From assembly GCF_900454495.1 (NCBI RefSeq), contig NZ_UGSI01000001.1, positions 930,001-994,000 of the forward strand: DNA of 64,000 nt, in the 5' to 3' direction. The notes beneath the pieces were generated by a model, which was given only the letters and a program-made list of their open reading frames with translations, searched no databases and was not told where the DNA came from. Position 1 is the stretch's first letter. Every line of letters starts with the position of its first letter. The DNA is from Paenibacillus macerans (lineage in GTDB: Bacteria > Bacillota > Bacilli > Paenibacillales > Paenibacillaceae). Position numbers and translations under genes: made by a program. Of the stretch, positions 25,223 to 32,572 are shown in pieces.

Positions 25223-25732
25223 ATGAAATCATTCTTTAAAAATTTGTTCGGAGTTATTTGCACGGTCCTGGCCGGCCTTTTAGGAAGCATATTTTTAATC
25301 GTTCTTCTCGCCGCTGAAGATCCGGATACGATATTAATCGTAGCTTTAGTTTTGCTGATTCCGGCAGGCCTATTTCTCTTTCTTGGCATTCTTTTGTTTA
25401 AAGGCTCCAAGAAAAAAGTGATTCCAACGTATTCAGGGCCTCCCGGATCCCGTCCTTATCCGCAGCAAAGACAAAGACCGGGCTCGCCATCGCCGGGGGC
25501 TTCTTCGCCATCATTTACGCCTATTGACTTAGACCCTGAGGTGGTCAAAGGCGCCGCCGAATTTATGAGTTCCCTTTTTGGCGGGCAGCAAATGGATGTA
25601 ATAGAGAAACCTCCTGCTCCAAAAGAGCCTGTTTCCCTCGATTGCCCGGGCTGCGGGGCCAAAACGGTGGTGTATCCCGATAAGCCGGCGACTTGCGAGT
25701 ACTGCGGTACGGTGATTCCATATAAGGATTGA
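25223..25732 (+). CDS. Membrane-anchored zinc-ribbon protein, SPFH-module partner
   Basis: A 169-residue protein: two hydrophobic segments (about 8-30 and 36-58), a Pro/Gly/Ser-rich linker (residues 70-105), a short acidic helix, and a C-terminal zinc ribbon with CPGCG and CEYCG pairs. AGGAGGACC precedes ATG 25223. It is the last gene of the SPFH operon, closed by a terminator. The architecture resembles YdjG-like membrane zinc-ribbon proteins, but I cannot assign it firmly. Confidence 0.75.
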   Translation: MKSFFKNLFGVICTVLAGLLGSIFLIVLLAAEDPDTILIVALVLLIPAGLFLFLGILLFKGSKKKVIPTYSGPPGSRPYPQQRQRPGSPSPGASSPSFTPIDLDPEVVKGAAEFMSSLFGGQQMDVIEKPPAPKEPVSLDCPGCGAKTVVYPDKPATCEYCGTVIPYKD

Positions 25733-25739
25733 TAAATGA

Positions 25740-25773
25740 CAAGGGACAAACCAAGAGGTTTGCCCTTTTTTTA
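25740..25773 (+). terminator. Terminator of the SPFH operon
   Basis: AAGGGACAAACC and GGTTTGCCCTTTTTTT pair around a four-base AAGA loop. The T run is long. Confidence 0.9.
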
Positions 25774-25884
25774 TGCGAAGTGAGAAAAAAGGTTGGTTGT
25801 AAGAGCTAAAGGGCTCCATAGGGACCTTATTTGCGGAAAAACGGAGGTTTGCAAAATGTAAAGGACAGATGGAATAGCGCGCAA

Positions 25885-25927
25885 GGTGTACCAGAGATTT
25901 TGTGTAGGCGTTAATGCAACGCCAGTG
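25885..25927 (+). repeat. 43-base repeat, inverted copy at 34531-34573
   Basis: Starts GGTGTACCAGAGATTTTG and ends AACGCCAGTG. Its exact reverse complement lies 8.6 kb away upstream of the radical SAM gene. The similarity continues with mismatches on both sides. The 450 bases 25774-26221 hold only this repeat and a short ORF remnant. Confidence 0.85.
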
Positions 25928-25984
25928 GAAGGTAGCCGGAAAATAGGCGGATAAGGTCGCTGAAGTCTGTTGCGCGCCACAAAT

Positions 25985-26101
25985 TTGAAAGAGCCGAAGT
26001 ACCAGGTGGTGCTGCTTAGGAAAAAGGGGGAAGGGTACTACAACGTATGGGTTTACATGACAAAGGACCTCGTCAGCGGTGAGTTTTTTTATCTGATCTG
26101 A
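25985..26101 (+). pseudogene. Possible 38-codon gene remnant
   Basis: From TTG 25985 to TGA 26101 the frame encodes LKEPKYQVVLLRKKGEGYY followed by NVWVYMTKDLVSGEFFYLI, which looks like folded protein rather than random translation, but there is no ribosome binding site and no longer frame. It may be the C-terminal end of a lost gene. Family unknown. Confidence 0.25.
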
Positions 26102-26221
26102 TGTGATCAAATTTATAGCATTTTTAAAAGTAACGCTAGACTAACCCGCCGCCGGCAGATAAACTAGAATTGGAAATTTTAACTGGATAGGTCCTTGAAG
26201 CCCCAAAGAAAGGTGGTCCGG

Positions 26222-27016
26222 ATGACAGAACGGTATCCCGAAATCGATGAGGTTATCGCCTACATTCAGCAGAACATTCACGAGCCGCTCCCGTTGTCCA
26301 AATTGGCCAAATATGCGGCGTACAGTCCGTTTCATTTTTCGCGCATTTTTAAAGAACGAATGGGACTGCCCCCGCTGTATTACGTCTCCGCCATGCGTTT
26401 GCAAAAGGCAAAGGACCTGCTGCTGCGGACGGACATGACGATCCGCGACATCGGTTTGGAAATCGGCCAGCAGAGCCTTGGCACCTTCACGACCCGCTTC
26501 ACCGAACGGGTTGGCATGACTCCGTCGGATTTTCGCAATTCCACCCGTCATGCCGGCGATCTGCTGCGCTCGTTGCAGCATTTTAATGAAGGCAGGCTAA
26601 GAGGCTGGAAGATGAACCGGCCGGGGAATATCGGTGGGACGGTGCAGGCGGCGTCGGCTTTTTCCGGGGTGATCTTTATCGGGCTGTTTGCCAAACCGAT
26701 TCCGGAAGGACTGCCCCTTTACGGTACTTTGCTGTTTTCCTTGGGGGAGTTTTGCTTCACCGCCGTCAAGCCGGGCACTTATTATCTGATGGCGACTTCT
26801 CTCGATTGGGGCACGAATGCCAATGATATTTTGCTGCCGCAGCGTACGCTGCGGACGCGCTTTCACCATCCGATCGCCGTTAAACCGGGGATTCCGGTGC
26901 CTTATCAAGAGGTTATGCTGTACCCTCCGCGGGCCGACGACCCGCCGATTCTGATATCGCTTTCCGTGCTGATGAATCGTTTTTTAAGGAGATCGCTGCA
27001 AAAAAGCAATCGGTAA
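26222..27016 (+). CDS. AraC-family transcriptional regulator
   Basis: A 264-residue regulator with the DNA-binding domain at the N-terminus: PLPLSKLAKYAAYSPFHFSRIFKERMG and DIGLEIGQQSLGTFTTRFTERVGMTPSDFR, both helix-turn-helix units complete. The C-terminal 150 residues are a probable effector domain with no fold I recognise. ATG 26222 follows AAAGGTGG by 7 bases. It lies alone upstream of a VOC protein gene; the target genes are unknown. Confidence 0.85.
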   Translation: MTERYPEIDEVIAYIQQNIHEPLPLSKLAKYAAYSPFHFSRIFKERMGLPPLYYVSAMRLQKAKDLLLRTDMTIRDIGLEIGQQSLGTFTTRFTERVGMTPSDFRNSTRHAGDLLRSLQHFNEGRLRGWKMNRPGNIGGTVQAASAFSGVIFIGLFAKPIPEGLPLYGTLLFSLGEFCFTAVKPGTYYLMATSLDWGTNANDILLPQRTLRTRFHHPIAVKPGIPVPYQEVMLYPPRADDPPILISLSVLMNRFLRRSLQKSNR

Positions 27017-27103
27017 GAAATTTTTGGCTCGGAGAAAAGGTACAATGTTACGGGACATACTGATGAGGAAGTCAGAATCCAACACCAAAGGAGCACGTAC
27101 AAT

Positions 27104-27529
27104 ATGACAATGCGGTTAACCCCTTATCTCGTGATGGACGGCAACGCCAAGGAAGCCATTTCATTTTACGAAAAAGCTTTGGAAGCTAAGGTCATTATGC
27201 TTCAATCGTTTGGAGAAATGCCGGAAAATCCCGAATTTCCACTGCCGGAGGCAGCGAAGGACCGCGTCTCCCATGCGCTGCTGAAAGTCGGAGAATCCGA
27301 GATGATGTTTTCGGACACGTTTCCGGGCCAGCCTCACCAAAGCGGAACTCAGGTGACGATCTGCCTGACGACAAATGACGCCGAACTGGCGAAACGTATG
27401 TTTGAAGCGCTGGCTGAGGGCGGCCAAATTAATATGCCGCTTCAGGAGACGTTTTTCAGTCCGGCCTACGGTTCGCTGACCGATAAGTTTGGCGTTACGT
27501 TTCAAATTTTCGTGGAAGGAAAAATTTAA
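27104..27529 (+). CDS. VOC-fold protein, PhnB type
   Basis: A 141-residue protein of the vicinal-oxygen-chelate fold in the PhnB/YjdN group: LTPYLVMDGNAKEAISFYEKAL, VSHALLKVGESEMMFSDTFPG and a C-terminal FSPAYGSLTDKFGVTFQIFVEG. The Asp/Gly-rich and DKFGV motifs are typical. Activity is unknown for most members. CCAAAGGAGCACGT precedes ATG 27104. A terminator follows within 25 bases. Confidence 0.88.
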   Translation: MTMRLTPYLVMDGNAKEAISFYEKALEAKVIMLQSFGEMPENPEFPLPEAAKDRVSHALLKVGESEMMFSDTFPGQPHQSGTQVTICLTTNDAELAKRMFEALAEGGQINMPLQETFFSPAYGSLTDKFGVTFQIFVEGKI

Positions 27530-27549
27530 TTATCCTTCAAGGCAGGCGG

Positions 27550-27583
27550 GACGCCGGAGCTAAAATTCCGGCGTTCTTTTTTT
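27550..27583 (+). terminator. Terminator after the PhnB-type gene
   Basis: GACGCCGGA and TTCCGGCGTTC form the stem, with a loop of about seven bases and TTTTTTT. Confidence 0.85.
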
Positions 27584-27702
27584 CATAAATGCTTGAAATT
27601 ACCATATGATTTTGGAGTAATGTTTCATTTTGCGGCGGGTTGAAGCTTCCGAAACGGGGTACGCTTAAAAAAGGACTGCAGCATAGGGAGGCGTTGGCGG
27701 AA

Positions 27703-27858
27703 ATGAAAATTATCATCACGCAAAGCGAAGCCGTGGAGAAAGGAATCTGGCCTGAAGTCAGAAAGCGGTTCGGCTTGTCCGAAGAGGATGAGGTATGGGA
27801 GCGGGAGGAGTTCATTCTCACGGAGGAAGAAGCGCGGAATTACGGGTTAATCCATTAA
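27703..27858 (+). CDS. 51-residue acidic protein, unknown function
   Basis: Sequence MKIIITQSEAVEKGIWPEVR... ending EEFILTEEEARNYGLIH; strongly acidic in the second half. GGGAGGCG stands 9 bases before ATG 27703, which is better than the in-frame ATG at 27640. Short, well-formed and with a clear start, so probably a real gene; no family recognised. It lies between two terminated units and upstream of the DsbA-family gene. Confidence 0.6.
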   Translation: MKIIITQSEAVEKGIWPEVRKRFGLSEEDEVWEREEFILTEEEARNYGLIH

Positions 27859-27978
27859 ACGGGCCGAAAATCCCCAAGGAATGGATTGCATTACGCGGGA
27901 GCGGGCGGTTAATATGGGGTATAGACTAAGCGCCGCATGCTTTTCCGCATGCGGACGGCTTCTTGGTGGGAGGAATGA

Positions 27979-28620
27979 ATGATGAAAATTGAAGTTTGGT
28001 CGGATTTTAGCTGCCCGTTTTGTTATATCGGGAAAAGACGTCTGGAGAAGGCGCTGGAAGCTTTTGAGCACAGGGAAGAAGTACAGGTGGTGTACCGCAG
28101 CTTTGAACTGGACCCGGAAGCTCCAAAGGACGCGGAATTAAGCATCCACGAGCTGCTGGCCGTTAAATATGGCTTAAGCCTGCTCCAGGCCAAGGAATCG
28201 AATCAGAACGTGGCGGCCCAAGCAAAGGCCGAGGGGCTCGATTATCATTTCGACACGGCCATTCCGACAAATACGTTTGACGCTCACAGGCTTTCGCATT
28301 ATGCCGGGGAAAAAGGGAAGGCTAAAGAGATGACGGAAAGATTATACCGGGCTTATTTTACGGACTCATTACATATCGGCGACAGGGATACGTTGGTTCG
28401 GCTGGCGGAAGAGGCAGGGCTGGACGGCCGGGAAGCCGGGGAGGTATTGGACCAGAACCGGTACGCTGATCAGGTGCTGGGGGATGAGCGGGAAGCCCGA
28501 CAGCTTGGCATCCGCGGCGTTCCGTTCGTCGTGCTGCGCGGCAAATACGCGGTGTCCGGAGCACAGCCGCTGGAAATTTTTCAAGGAGCGCTGCTGCGCG
28601 CTTGGGAGGATCAGGCATAG
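27979..28620 (+). CDS. DsbA-family oxidoreductase (FrnE-like)
   Basis: A 213-residue thioredoxin-fold protein with the FrnE group signature: EVWSDFSCPFCYIGKRRLEKAL (CPFC at Cys12/Cys15), a helical insertion (PTNTFDAHRLSHYAGEKGKAKEMTERLYRAYF) and the cis-Pro segment GIRGVPFVVLRGKYAVSGAQP. No signal peptide, so cytoplasmic. FrnE proteins are disulfide isomerase/oxidoreductases linked to polyketide biosynthesis or oxidative stress. GGGAGGA precedes ATG 27979 (a second ATG follows directly). Ends with a terminator. Confidence 0.9.
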   Translation: MMKIEVWSDFSCPFCYIGKRRLEKALEAFEHREEVQVVYRSFELDPEAPKDAELSIHELLAVKYGLSLLQAKESNQNVAAQAKAEGLDYHFDTAIPTNTFDAHRLSHYAGEKGKAKEMTERLYRAYFTDSLHIGDRDTLVRLAEEAGLDGREAGEVLDQNRYADQVLGDEREARQLGIRGVPFVVLRGKYAVSGAQPLEIFQGALLRAWEDQA

Positions 28621-28649
28621 CTTGGAATGAATACAATGGAAAGACAAAA

Positions 28650-28681
28650 AACGCTGATCCGTTAAGGATCAGCGTATGTTT
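28650..28681 (+). terminator. Terminator after the FrnE-like gene
   Basis: AACGCTGATCC and GGATCAGCGT pair perfectly around GTTAA; only ATGTTTAG follows, so the T tract is poor. Confidence 0.65.
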
Positions 28682-28879
28682 AGCTTTATGTAAACGACAC
28701 ATAAAAAATAAAACTTGTATTACTTCAATTTCTATGATAAAATGACGGATAGCCAAATCACATATGCTTCATACAATAATCTACTCAATAATAGCATAAT
28801 ATCAATGATTTGTCAAATGGATTTGGGCGACCCAGATAGAAAGACTTGGCAATTATTTATTTAGGGTGGGGGTCTGAAA

Positions 28880-29773
28880 ATGACGGAGGACTTGAAGCAT
28901 AATGAAACGGAATTTACCGACGACCTGACGCTGCCGCCAGGAATAAAAATCGATGACCCGGTACGTATGTATTTGAAGGAGATCGGGCGTGTTCCTTTGC
29001 TATCCGCCGAAGAGGAAATCGAACTCGCGCAGCGGATCGAAAACGGCGATGAGGATGCCAAACGCCGTTTGGCCGAAGCGAATTTACGGCTCGTCGTCAG
29101 CATAGCCCGGCGTTATGTCGGGCGCGGCATGGTTTTTTTGGATTTGATTCAAGAAGGCAATATGGGCCTGATTAAAGCGGTCGAAAAATTCGACTACTCC
29201 AAAGGCTTCAAGTTCAGCACCTATGCAACGTGGTGGATTCGCCAAGCGATTACGAGAGCGATCGCCGATCAGGCCAGAACGATCCGGATTCCGGTGCATA
29301 TGGTCGAAACGATCAACAAATTGATCCGGGTTTCCCGGCAGTTGCTGCAGGAAATCGGACGGGAACCAACGCCGGAGGAAATCGCCAAGGAAATGGATAT
29401 TTCGCCGGATAAAGTACGCGAGATTATGAAAATCGCCCAAGAGCCGGTTTCGCTGGAAACGCCGATCGGCGAGGAGAACGACTCGAACCTCGGCGACTTT
29501 ATTGAAGATCACGACGCCCCGGCGCCCGCGGAAGCGGCGGCCTACGAACTGCTCAAGGAACAGCTGGAGGAAGTGCTCGACACGCTGACCGAACGGGAAG
29601 AAAACGTGCTTCGGCTCCGCTTCGGAATGGACGACGGGCGGACGAGAACGCTCGAAGAGGTTGGCAAGGAATTTGGCGTTACCCGGGAGCGGATCCGGCA
29701 GATTGAAGCCAAAGCGCTCCGCAAATTGAGACACCCCAGCCGCAGCAAACGGCTGAAAGACTTTATGGAATAA
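28880..29773 (+). CDS. Short RpoD-like (group 2-type) RNA polymerase sigma factor
   Basis: A 297-residue sigma-70 protein. Regions 1.2 (DDPVRMYLKEIGRVPLL), 2 (NLRLVVSIARRYVGRGMVFLDLIQEGN; FSTYATWWIRQAI), 3 (IRIPVHMVETINKL) and 4 (LTEREENVLRLRFGMDDG; VTRERIRQIEAKALRKL) are complete and very like the housekeeping SigA. The N-terminal region 1.1 of SigA (about 80 residues) is missing: only some 25 acidic residues precede region 1.2. It is not next to dnaG, as the primary sigA normally is, so it is probably a second, non-essential RpoD-like sigma factor. A terminator directly follows. Function unknown. Confidence 0.92.
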   Translation: MTEDLKHNETEFTDDLTLPPGIKIDDPVRMYLKEIGRVPLLSAEEEIELAQRIENGDEDAKRRLAEANLRLVVSIARRYVGRGMVFLDLIQEGNMGLIKAVEKFDYSKGFKFSTYATWWIRQAITRAIADQARTIRIPVHMVETINKLIRVSRQLLQEIGREPTPEEIAKEMDISPDKVREIMKIAQEPVSLETPIGEENDSNLGDFIEDHDAPAPAEAAAYELLKEQLEEVLDTLTEREENVLRLRFGMDDGRTRTLEEVGKEFGVTRERIRQIEAKALRKLRHPSRSKRLKDFME

Positions 29774-29775
29774 AC

Positions 29776-29823
29776 CAAAGAAGCGGTCCATCGGGATTTG
29801 ACCGATGGACCGCTTCTTTTTTT
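29776..29823 (+). terminator. Strong terminator after the RpoD-like gene
   Basis: AAGAAGCGGTCCATCGG and CCGATGGACCGCTTCTT form a perfect 17-base stem with loop GATTTGA and a T run. The convergent protease gene ends 9 bases further. Confidence 0.95.
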
Positions 29824-29831
29824 GCCTGCAA

Positions 29832-30932
29832 TTATTTTCGCGTTGAACGAGAACGCCCTCTTATCAGGCTAATTTGCCCCAGGACTTTCGAGGTGAGCGG
29901 GCGAACGCTGCGATAGTTCACCTTCCGGCTCCGCTGCGCGCGAAGAAGCGCGGATTTGCCGGGACGGGCTACTCGCGATCCGAACACCTGCATAAACCAA
30001 TGCACCGGATAGGAAATCGACAGGCGGCCGTTTTCGGAACCGGCAAAATTGACGGCCGCCGCCAGATTGCCGCGCTCGGTCAGCCAGACGGACCCGGAGT
30101 CGCCAGCCAGCGATACCGGGCGTTTGCCGCGAATGACGCTTTGGTCCTTGAAGGTGATCGTCCCGAGGTTGCCGTAATCGCCGTAATCGACCCGGATGTC
30201 CGTATGGATCGACTCGACGGTGCCGGTGACGACCCCGGTGGTCCGCCCGATTTTTTTGAAGCGGTCCCCGACTTTATAGGTGACGACATGCCCCGGGACG
30301 GCTCCGAAAACGGCGTAGGCCGGTTTGAGCAAATCGCGGCGCAGCGGTTTCGAGGTCGCGGCATCCAGATAATTGGCGCTTTTCTTGCGGAGCTTGACAA
30401 AGCGGTCCAGACTTCCGATCCGGTCCTTTGGGCCGCGGCCGCCGTCCGCCCCTCCCGGCTGAAGCGTTGCCGAGTATCGCGGCGTGTTGTTGTTTGCAAG
30501 CACGTGGTTGTTGCTTAGGATATAGCGGCCGCCCCCGGAACGTTTGTCGCTGACGATCAGGCCGGCGGTTCCCGATGCGGCGGAAGTACCGACGCTATAC
30601 CCGGCGACGACCGGGCGGATGCGGCCGGTGAAGGTTAGCGTGGAGCGGGCGCCTGGTTTACCGTGTTTGCAAAAGCGCCGGCAACGAACGATGCGAAACG
30701 GCACGCCGGATGCGGATTTTAGCTGGAGCGGCACAGCGGGCGGCCGTTTTTTGACTTTTCTTTTTTTATGGGCGGTGGACGAAAGGGCTTCGGCGTAAAC
30801 GATGATGGCGGCGCCTTTTCGCGGGCGTTTGGGATCATGCAGGCCGATGCCGACGCCGTGGATGCCTTTTCGTTTGAGCAAGCGTTTGGCAATGCGCTGC
30901 TTCAGCAAATAAGCTTTACGAAAACTGGCCAA
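29832..30932 (-). CDS. Trypsin-fold serine protease-like protein with basic N-terminus
   Basis: A 366-residue protein with no signal peptide. The N-terminal ~60 residues are very basic and carry GIHGVGIG (residues 22-29), a motif typical of Nal1-type S1 proteases of Firmicutes. The protease domain has the catalytic His in ILSNNHVLANNN and the Ser in SLAGDSGSVW; the Asp is likely in YLDAATSKPL. Many cut stretches of Lys/Arg at both ends. The TTG start is used (AAAGGTGAT 8 bases before). The position facing the sigma gene, with no own operon, gives no clue to substrate. A role in or around spores is possible but not shown. Confidence 0.75.
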   Translation of the reverse strand: MASFRKAYLLKQRIAKRLLKRKGIHGVGIGLHDPKRPRKGAAIIVYAEALSSTAHKKRKVKKRPPAVPLQLKSASGVPFRIVRCRRFCKHGKPGARSTLTFTGRIRPVVAGYSVGTSAASGTAGLIVSDKRSGGGRYILSNNHVLANNNTPRYSATLQPGGADGGRGPKDRIGSLDRFVKLRKKSANYLDAATSKPLRRDLLKPAYAVFGAVPGHVVTYKVGDRFKKIGRTTGVVTGTVESIHTDIRVDYGDYGNLGTITFKDQSVIRGKRPVSLAGDSGSVWLTERGNLAAAVNFAGSENGRLSISYPVHWFMQVFGSRVARPGKSALLRAQRSRKVNYRSVRPLTSKVLGQISLIRGRSRSTRK

Positions 30933-31026
30933 TAGGTATCACCTTTTCTCGCGTTTTTGCGGATTTGCTTTATCATATGCAGCGGCGGGAAAGGTTGACT
31001 GTCCGTGAGTTTGCCGGCTTGTTGAC

Positions 31027-31392
31027 CTAACGGACGCACATATTGCCCAGCCAGGCAAACAGAACGCCCAGCAAAACGGAGGATATGACGTAAACGGCGG
31101 CGTTTCGCTTCCGCCCTTGCTCGATCAGGCCGATCGTTTCGTAACCGAATGTGGAAAAAGTCGTATAAGCTCCGCAAAAGCCGACCCCGAACATGAGCCA
31201 GCTCCATTCAGGGATACCGTGACGGCTATGTAAGGCTGACAAAAGACCGAGGAGGAAAGAACCGCTAAGGTTAATCGCCCAGGTCCCGTACGGGAATCCG
31301 CCGCCCATTTTGCCGGATATCCATTTTCCCAGATAATACCGCAGAAGCGTCCCCAATATGCCGCCTGCGCCAACGCCCAAGATGCCGATCAT
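31027..31392 (-). CDS. crcB: Fluoride exporter CrcB, second subunit
   Basis: A 121-residue protein with four hydrophobic helices. CrcB marks are present: GAGGILGTLLRYYLG, PYGTWAINLSGSFLLGLL and FGVGFCGAYTTFSTFGYET. In dimeric Fluc channels each subunit supplies Phe and Asn residues to the pore; the Asn in NLSG and the phenylalanines in TTFSTFGYE are there. Its ATG overlaps the TGA of the first crcB (ATGA), so the two are coupled and probably form a heterodimer. Exports fluoride from the cytoplasm. A longer upstream frame is spurious. Confidence 0.92.
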   Translation of the reverse strand: MIGILGVGAGGILGTLLRYYLGKWISGKMGGGFPYGTWAINLSGSFLLGLLSALHSRHGIPEWSWLMFGVGFCGAYTTFSTFGYETIGLIEQGRKRNAAVYVISSVLLGVLFAWLGNMCVR

Positions 31393-31778
31393 GCCGCACC
31401 TTCCCCCTGACGGCGGCGGTTCTTTCCGGCGATCCGCACGCCGAGCCCGGCCATGAGCAGGCCGCCGATCACGTTCGCCAGCGCGTAAGCGGCCGCCGTT
31501 CCGGGGCGGTTGAAGCTTAGTGCTTCCAAGGTCTGTACGGAAAAGGTGGAGAAGGTCGTAAATGCTCCGGTAAAGCCCGTTCCCAGGCCAAGGCGCAGAT
31601 GGGAAGGGATTTTCCGCAGCGGTGCGATGGTAAAAAACCATCCGAGGAACAAACAGCCGGTCAAGTTGATGATGACGGTAGAGAGGGGGAAGGATCCTAC
31701 AGAAGGAATCCCAACCCCTAATCCATAACGCAGCAGCGAACCGAAAAATCCGCCAACGATCAGTGCGATTACATCCAA
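31389..31778 (-). CDS. crcB: Fluoride exporter CrcB, first subunit
   Basis: A 129-residue protein with four hydrophobic segments and the signatures GGFFGSLLRYGLG, TVIINLTGCLFLGW and GTGFTGAFTTFSTFSVQT. It is directly downstream of a fluoride riboswitch and upstream of an overlapping second crcB gene, the usual arrangement for heterodimeric fluoride channels in Bacillus-type bacteria. Starts at the ATG 31776-31778 behind AGGAGG. Confidence 0.95.
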   Translation of the reverse strand: MDVIALIVGGFFGSLLRYGLGVGIPSVGSFPLSTVIINLTGCLFLGWFFTIAPLRKIPSHLRLGLGTGFTGAFTTFSTFSVQTLEALSFNRPGTAAAYALANVIGGLLMAGLGVRIAGKNRRRQGEGAA

Positions 31779-31794
31779 AAGCGATCAGCCTCCT

Positions 31795-31880
31795 AAAAAT
31801 AGACAGACCCCTACCAGCAGCAACTGGTAGGAGTCATTAGCTCGGGGAGCGGTTCAGGCGAACTCCATCGCCTTTAATAC
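31795..31880 (-). promoter_or_regulatory. Fluoride riboswitch (crcB motif)
   Basis: On the minus strand GGCGATGGAGTTCGCC (31872 down to 31857) is followed by the AACCGCT and AGCTAATGACTCCTACC segments of the crcB-type fluoride aptamer. The stem CTACCAGT/GCTGGTAG with GGGTCTGTCTATTTTT following (down to 31795) forms the expression platform terminator. Fluoride binding should allow crcB transcription. Confidence 0.93.
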
Positions 31881-31938
31881 TGGGTCCATTTTAGTCGATG
31901 GAACGCGGGGAGTCAATATTACACTTTAAATGGCCGCT

Positions 31939-32352
31939 TTAAGTGGTAATGGTAATCGTAGGGGCGGAGATTGTGGGCTGCGTCGTAATCGTGGACGTGA
32001 CATCGCCGAAGCTGTTGACTTCCAATTGAACGGGAACGCCTGCGCTGATATCCGTCGTAGCCAAAACCAGGCTTGCCGTCGTCAACGTGGACAGTGACTG
32101 CTGCTGGATCACGCCGTTGACATACACATTAAAGAAGTCGCTCCCGGTCAAGGCGGGCAAAGCGGTGACGGCCGTGTCCGTGTCATCGACGAAACTCCCG
32201 GCGGGAATGGTGATGTCCGTGGCTCCGATCATTGCGGCCGTAATCGTGGCGAAAAAGCGGGTGACGGTCGGGGAAACCGTCGTGGTGATAGCTCCGCCCG
32301 ATGCAACCGGAGCGGTGGCCGTGGCGGTAAAGACGGGTTTTACTACCGGCAT
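31939..32352 (-). CDS. DUF4183 family protein
   Basis: A 137-residue Thr/Val/Ala-rich protein with almost no charge. The central part (TRFFATITAAMIGATDITIPAGSFVDDTDT and FFNVYVNGVIQQQSLSTLTTASLVL) is a DUF4183 domain, a beta-rich module common in spore formers and often next to collagen-like proteins. GGAGGTAAT precedes the ATG at 32350-32352. It is divergent from a collagen-like gene that ends in the same domain. The two probably form a surface or exosporium layer; not proved. Confidence 0.8.
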   Translation of the reverse strand: MPVVKPVFTATATAPVASGGAITTTVSPTVTRFFATITAAMIGATDITIPAGSFVDDTDTAVTALPALTGSDFFNVYVNGVIQQQSLSTLTTASLVLATTDISAGVPVQLEVNSFGDVTSTITTQPTISAPTITITT

Positions 32353-32572
32353 GGTATTACCTCCTAATCTAGAATGTTATCGAGAGACTCGATATATCAC
32401 ATATAATGATCAGGTTGACTTAATAGAAGCGGCGCATCTTCATCGGCAAAATATGCAATTTTTTGCGGGGGAGCAGGATATTTGTCTATTTCGCCTCTAC
32501 ACGAAAGCACGTATGATAATGCAGGCGAATAACGAGGCACAATACAGCATTTCCGTGTGGGAGGAATGGCAA

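Noticed and set aside
25771..25980. A 69-codon minus-strand ORF over the 43-base repeat
   Set aside because: It consists of the intergenic repeat and its flanks, with no ribosome binding site.
31393..31641. N-terminal extension of the second crcB in the open frame
   Set aside because: It overlaps the first crcB gene, is Arg-rich with no membrane segment, and the ATGA overlap with an internal ATG is the natural start.
32087..32572. The collagen-like frame runs open far upstream of the chosen GTG
   Set aside because: This extension lies opposite the DUF4183 gene, has no start site, and GGGAGG with GTG 32573 gives a better start.
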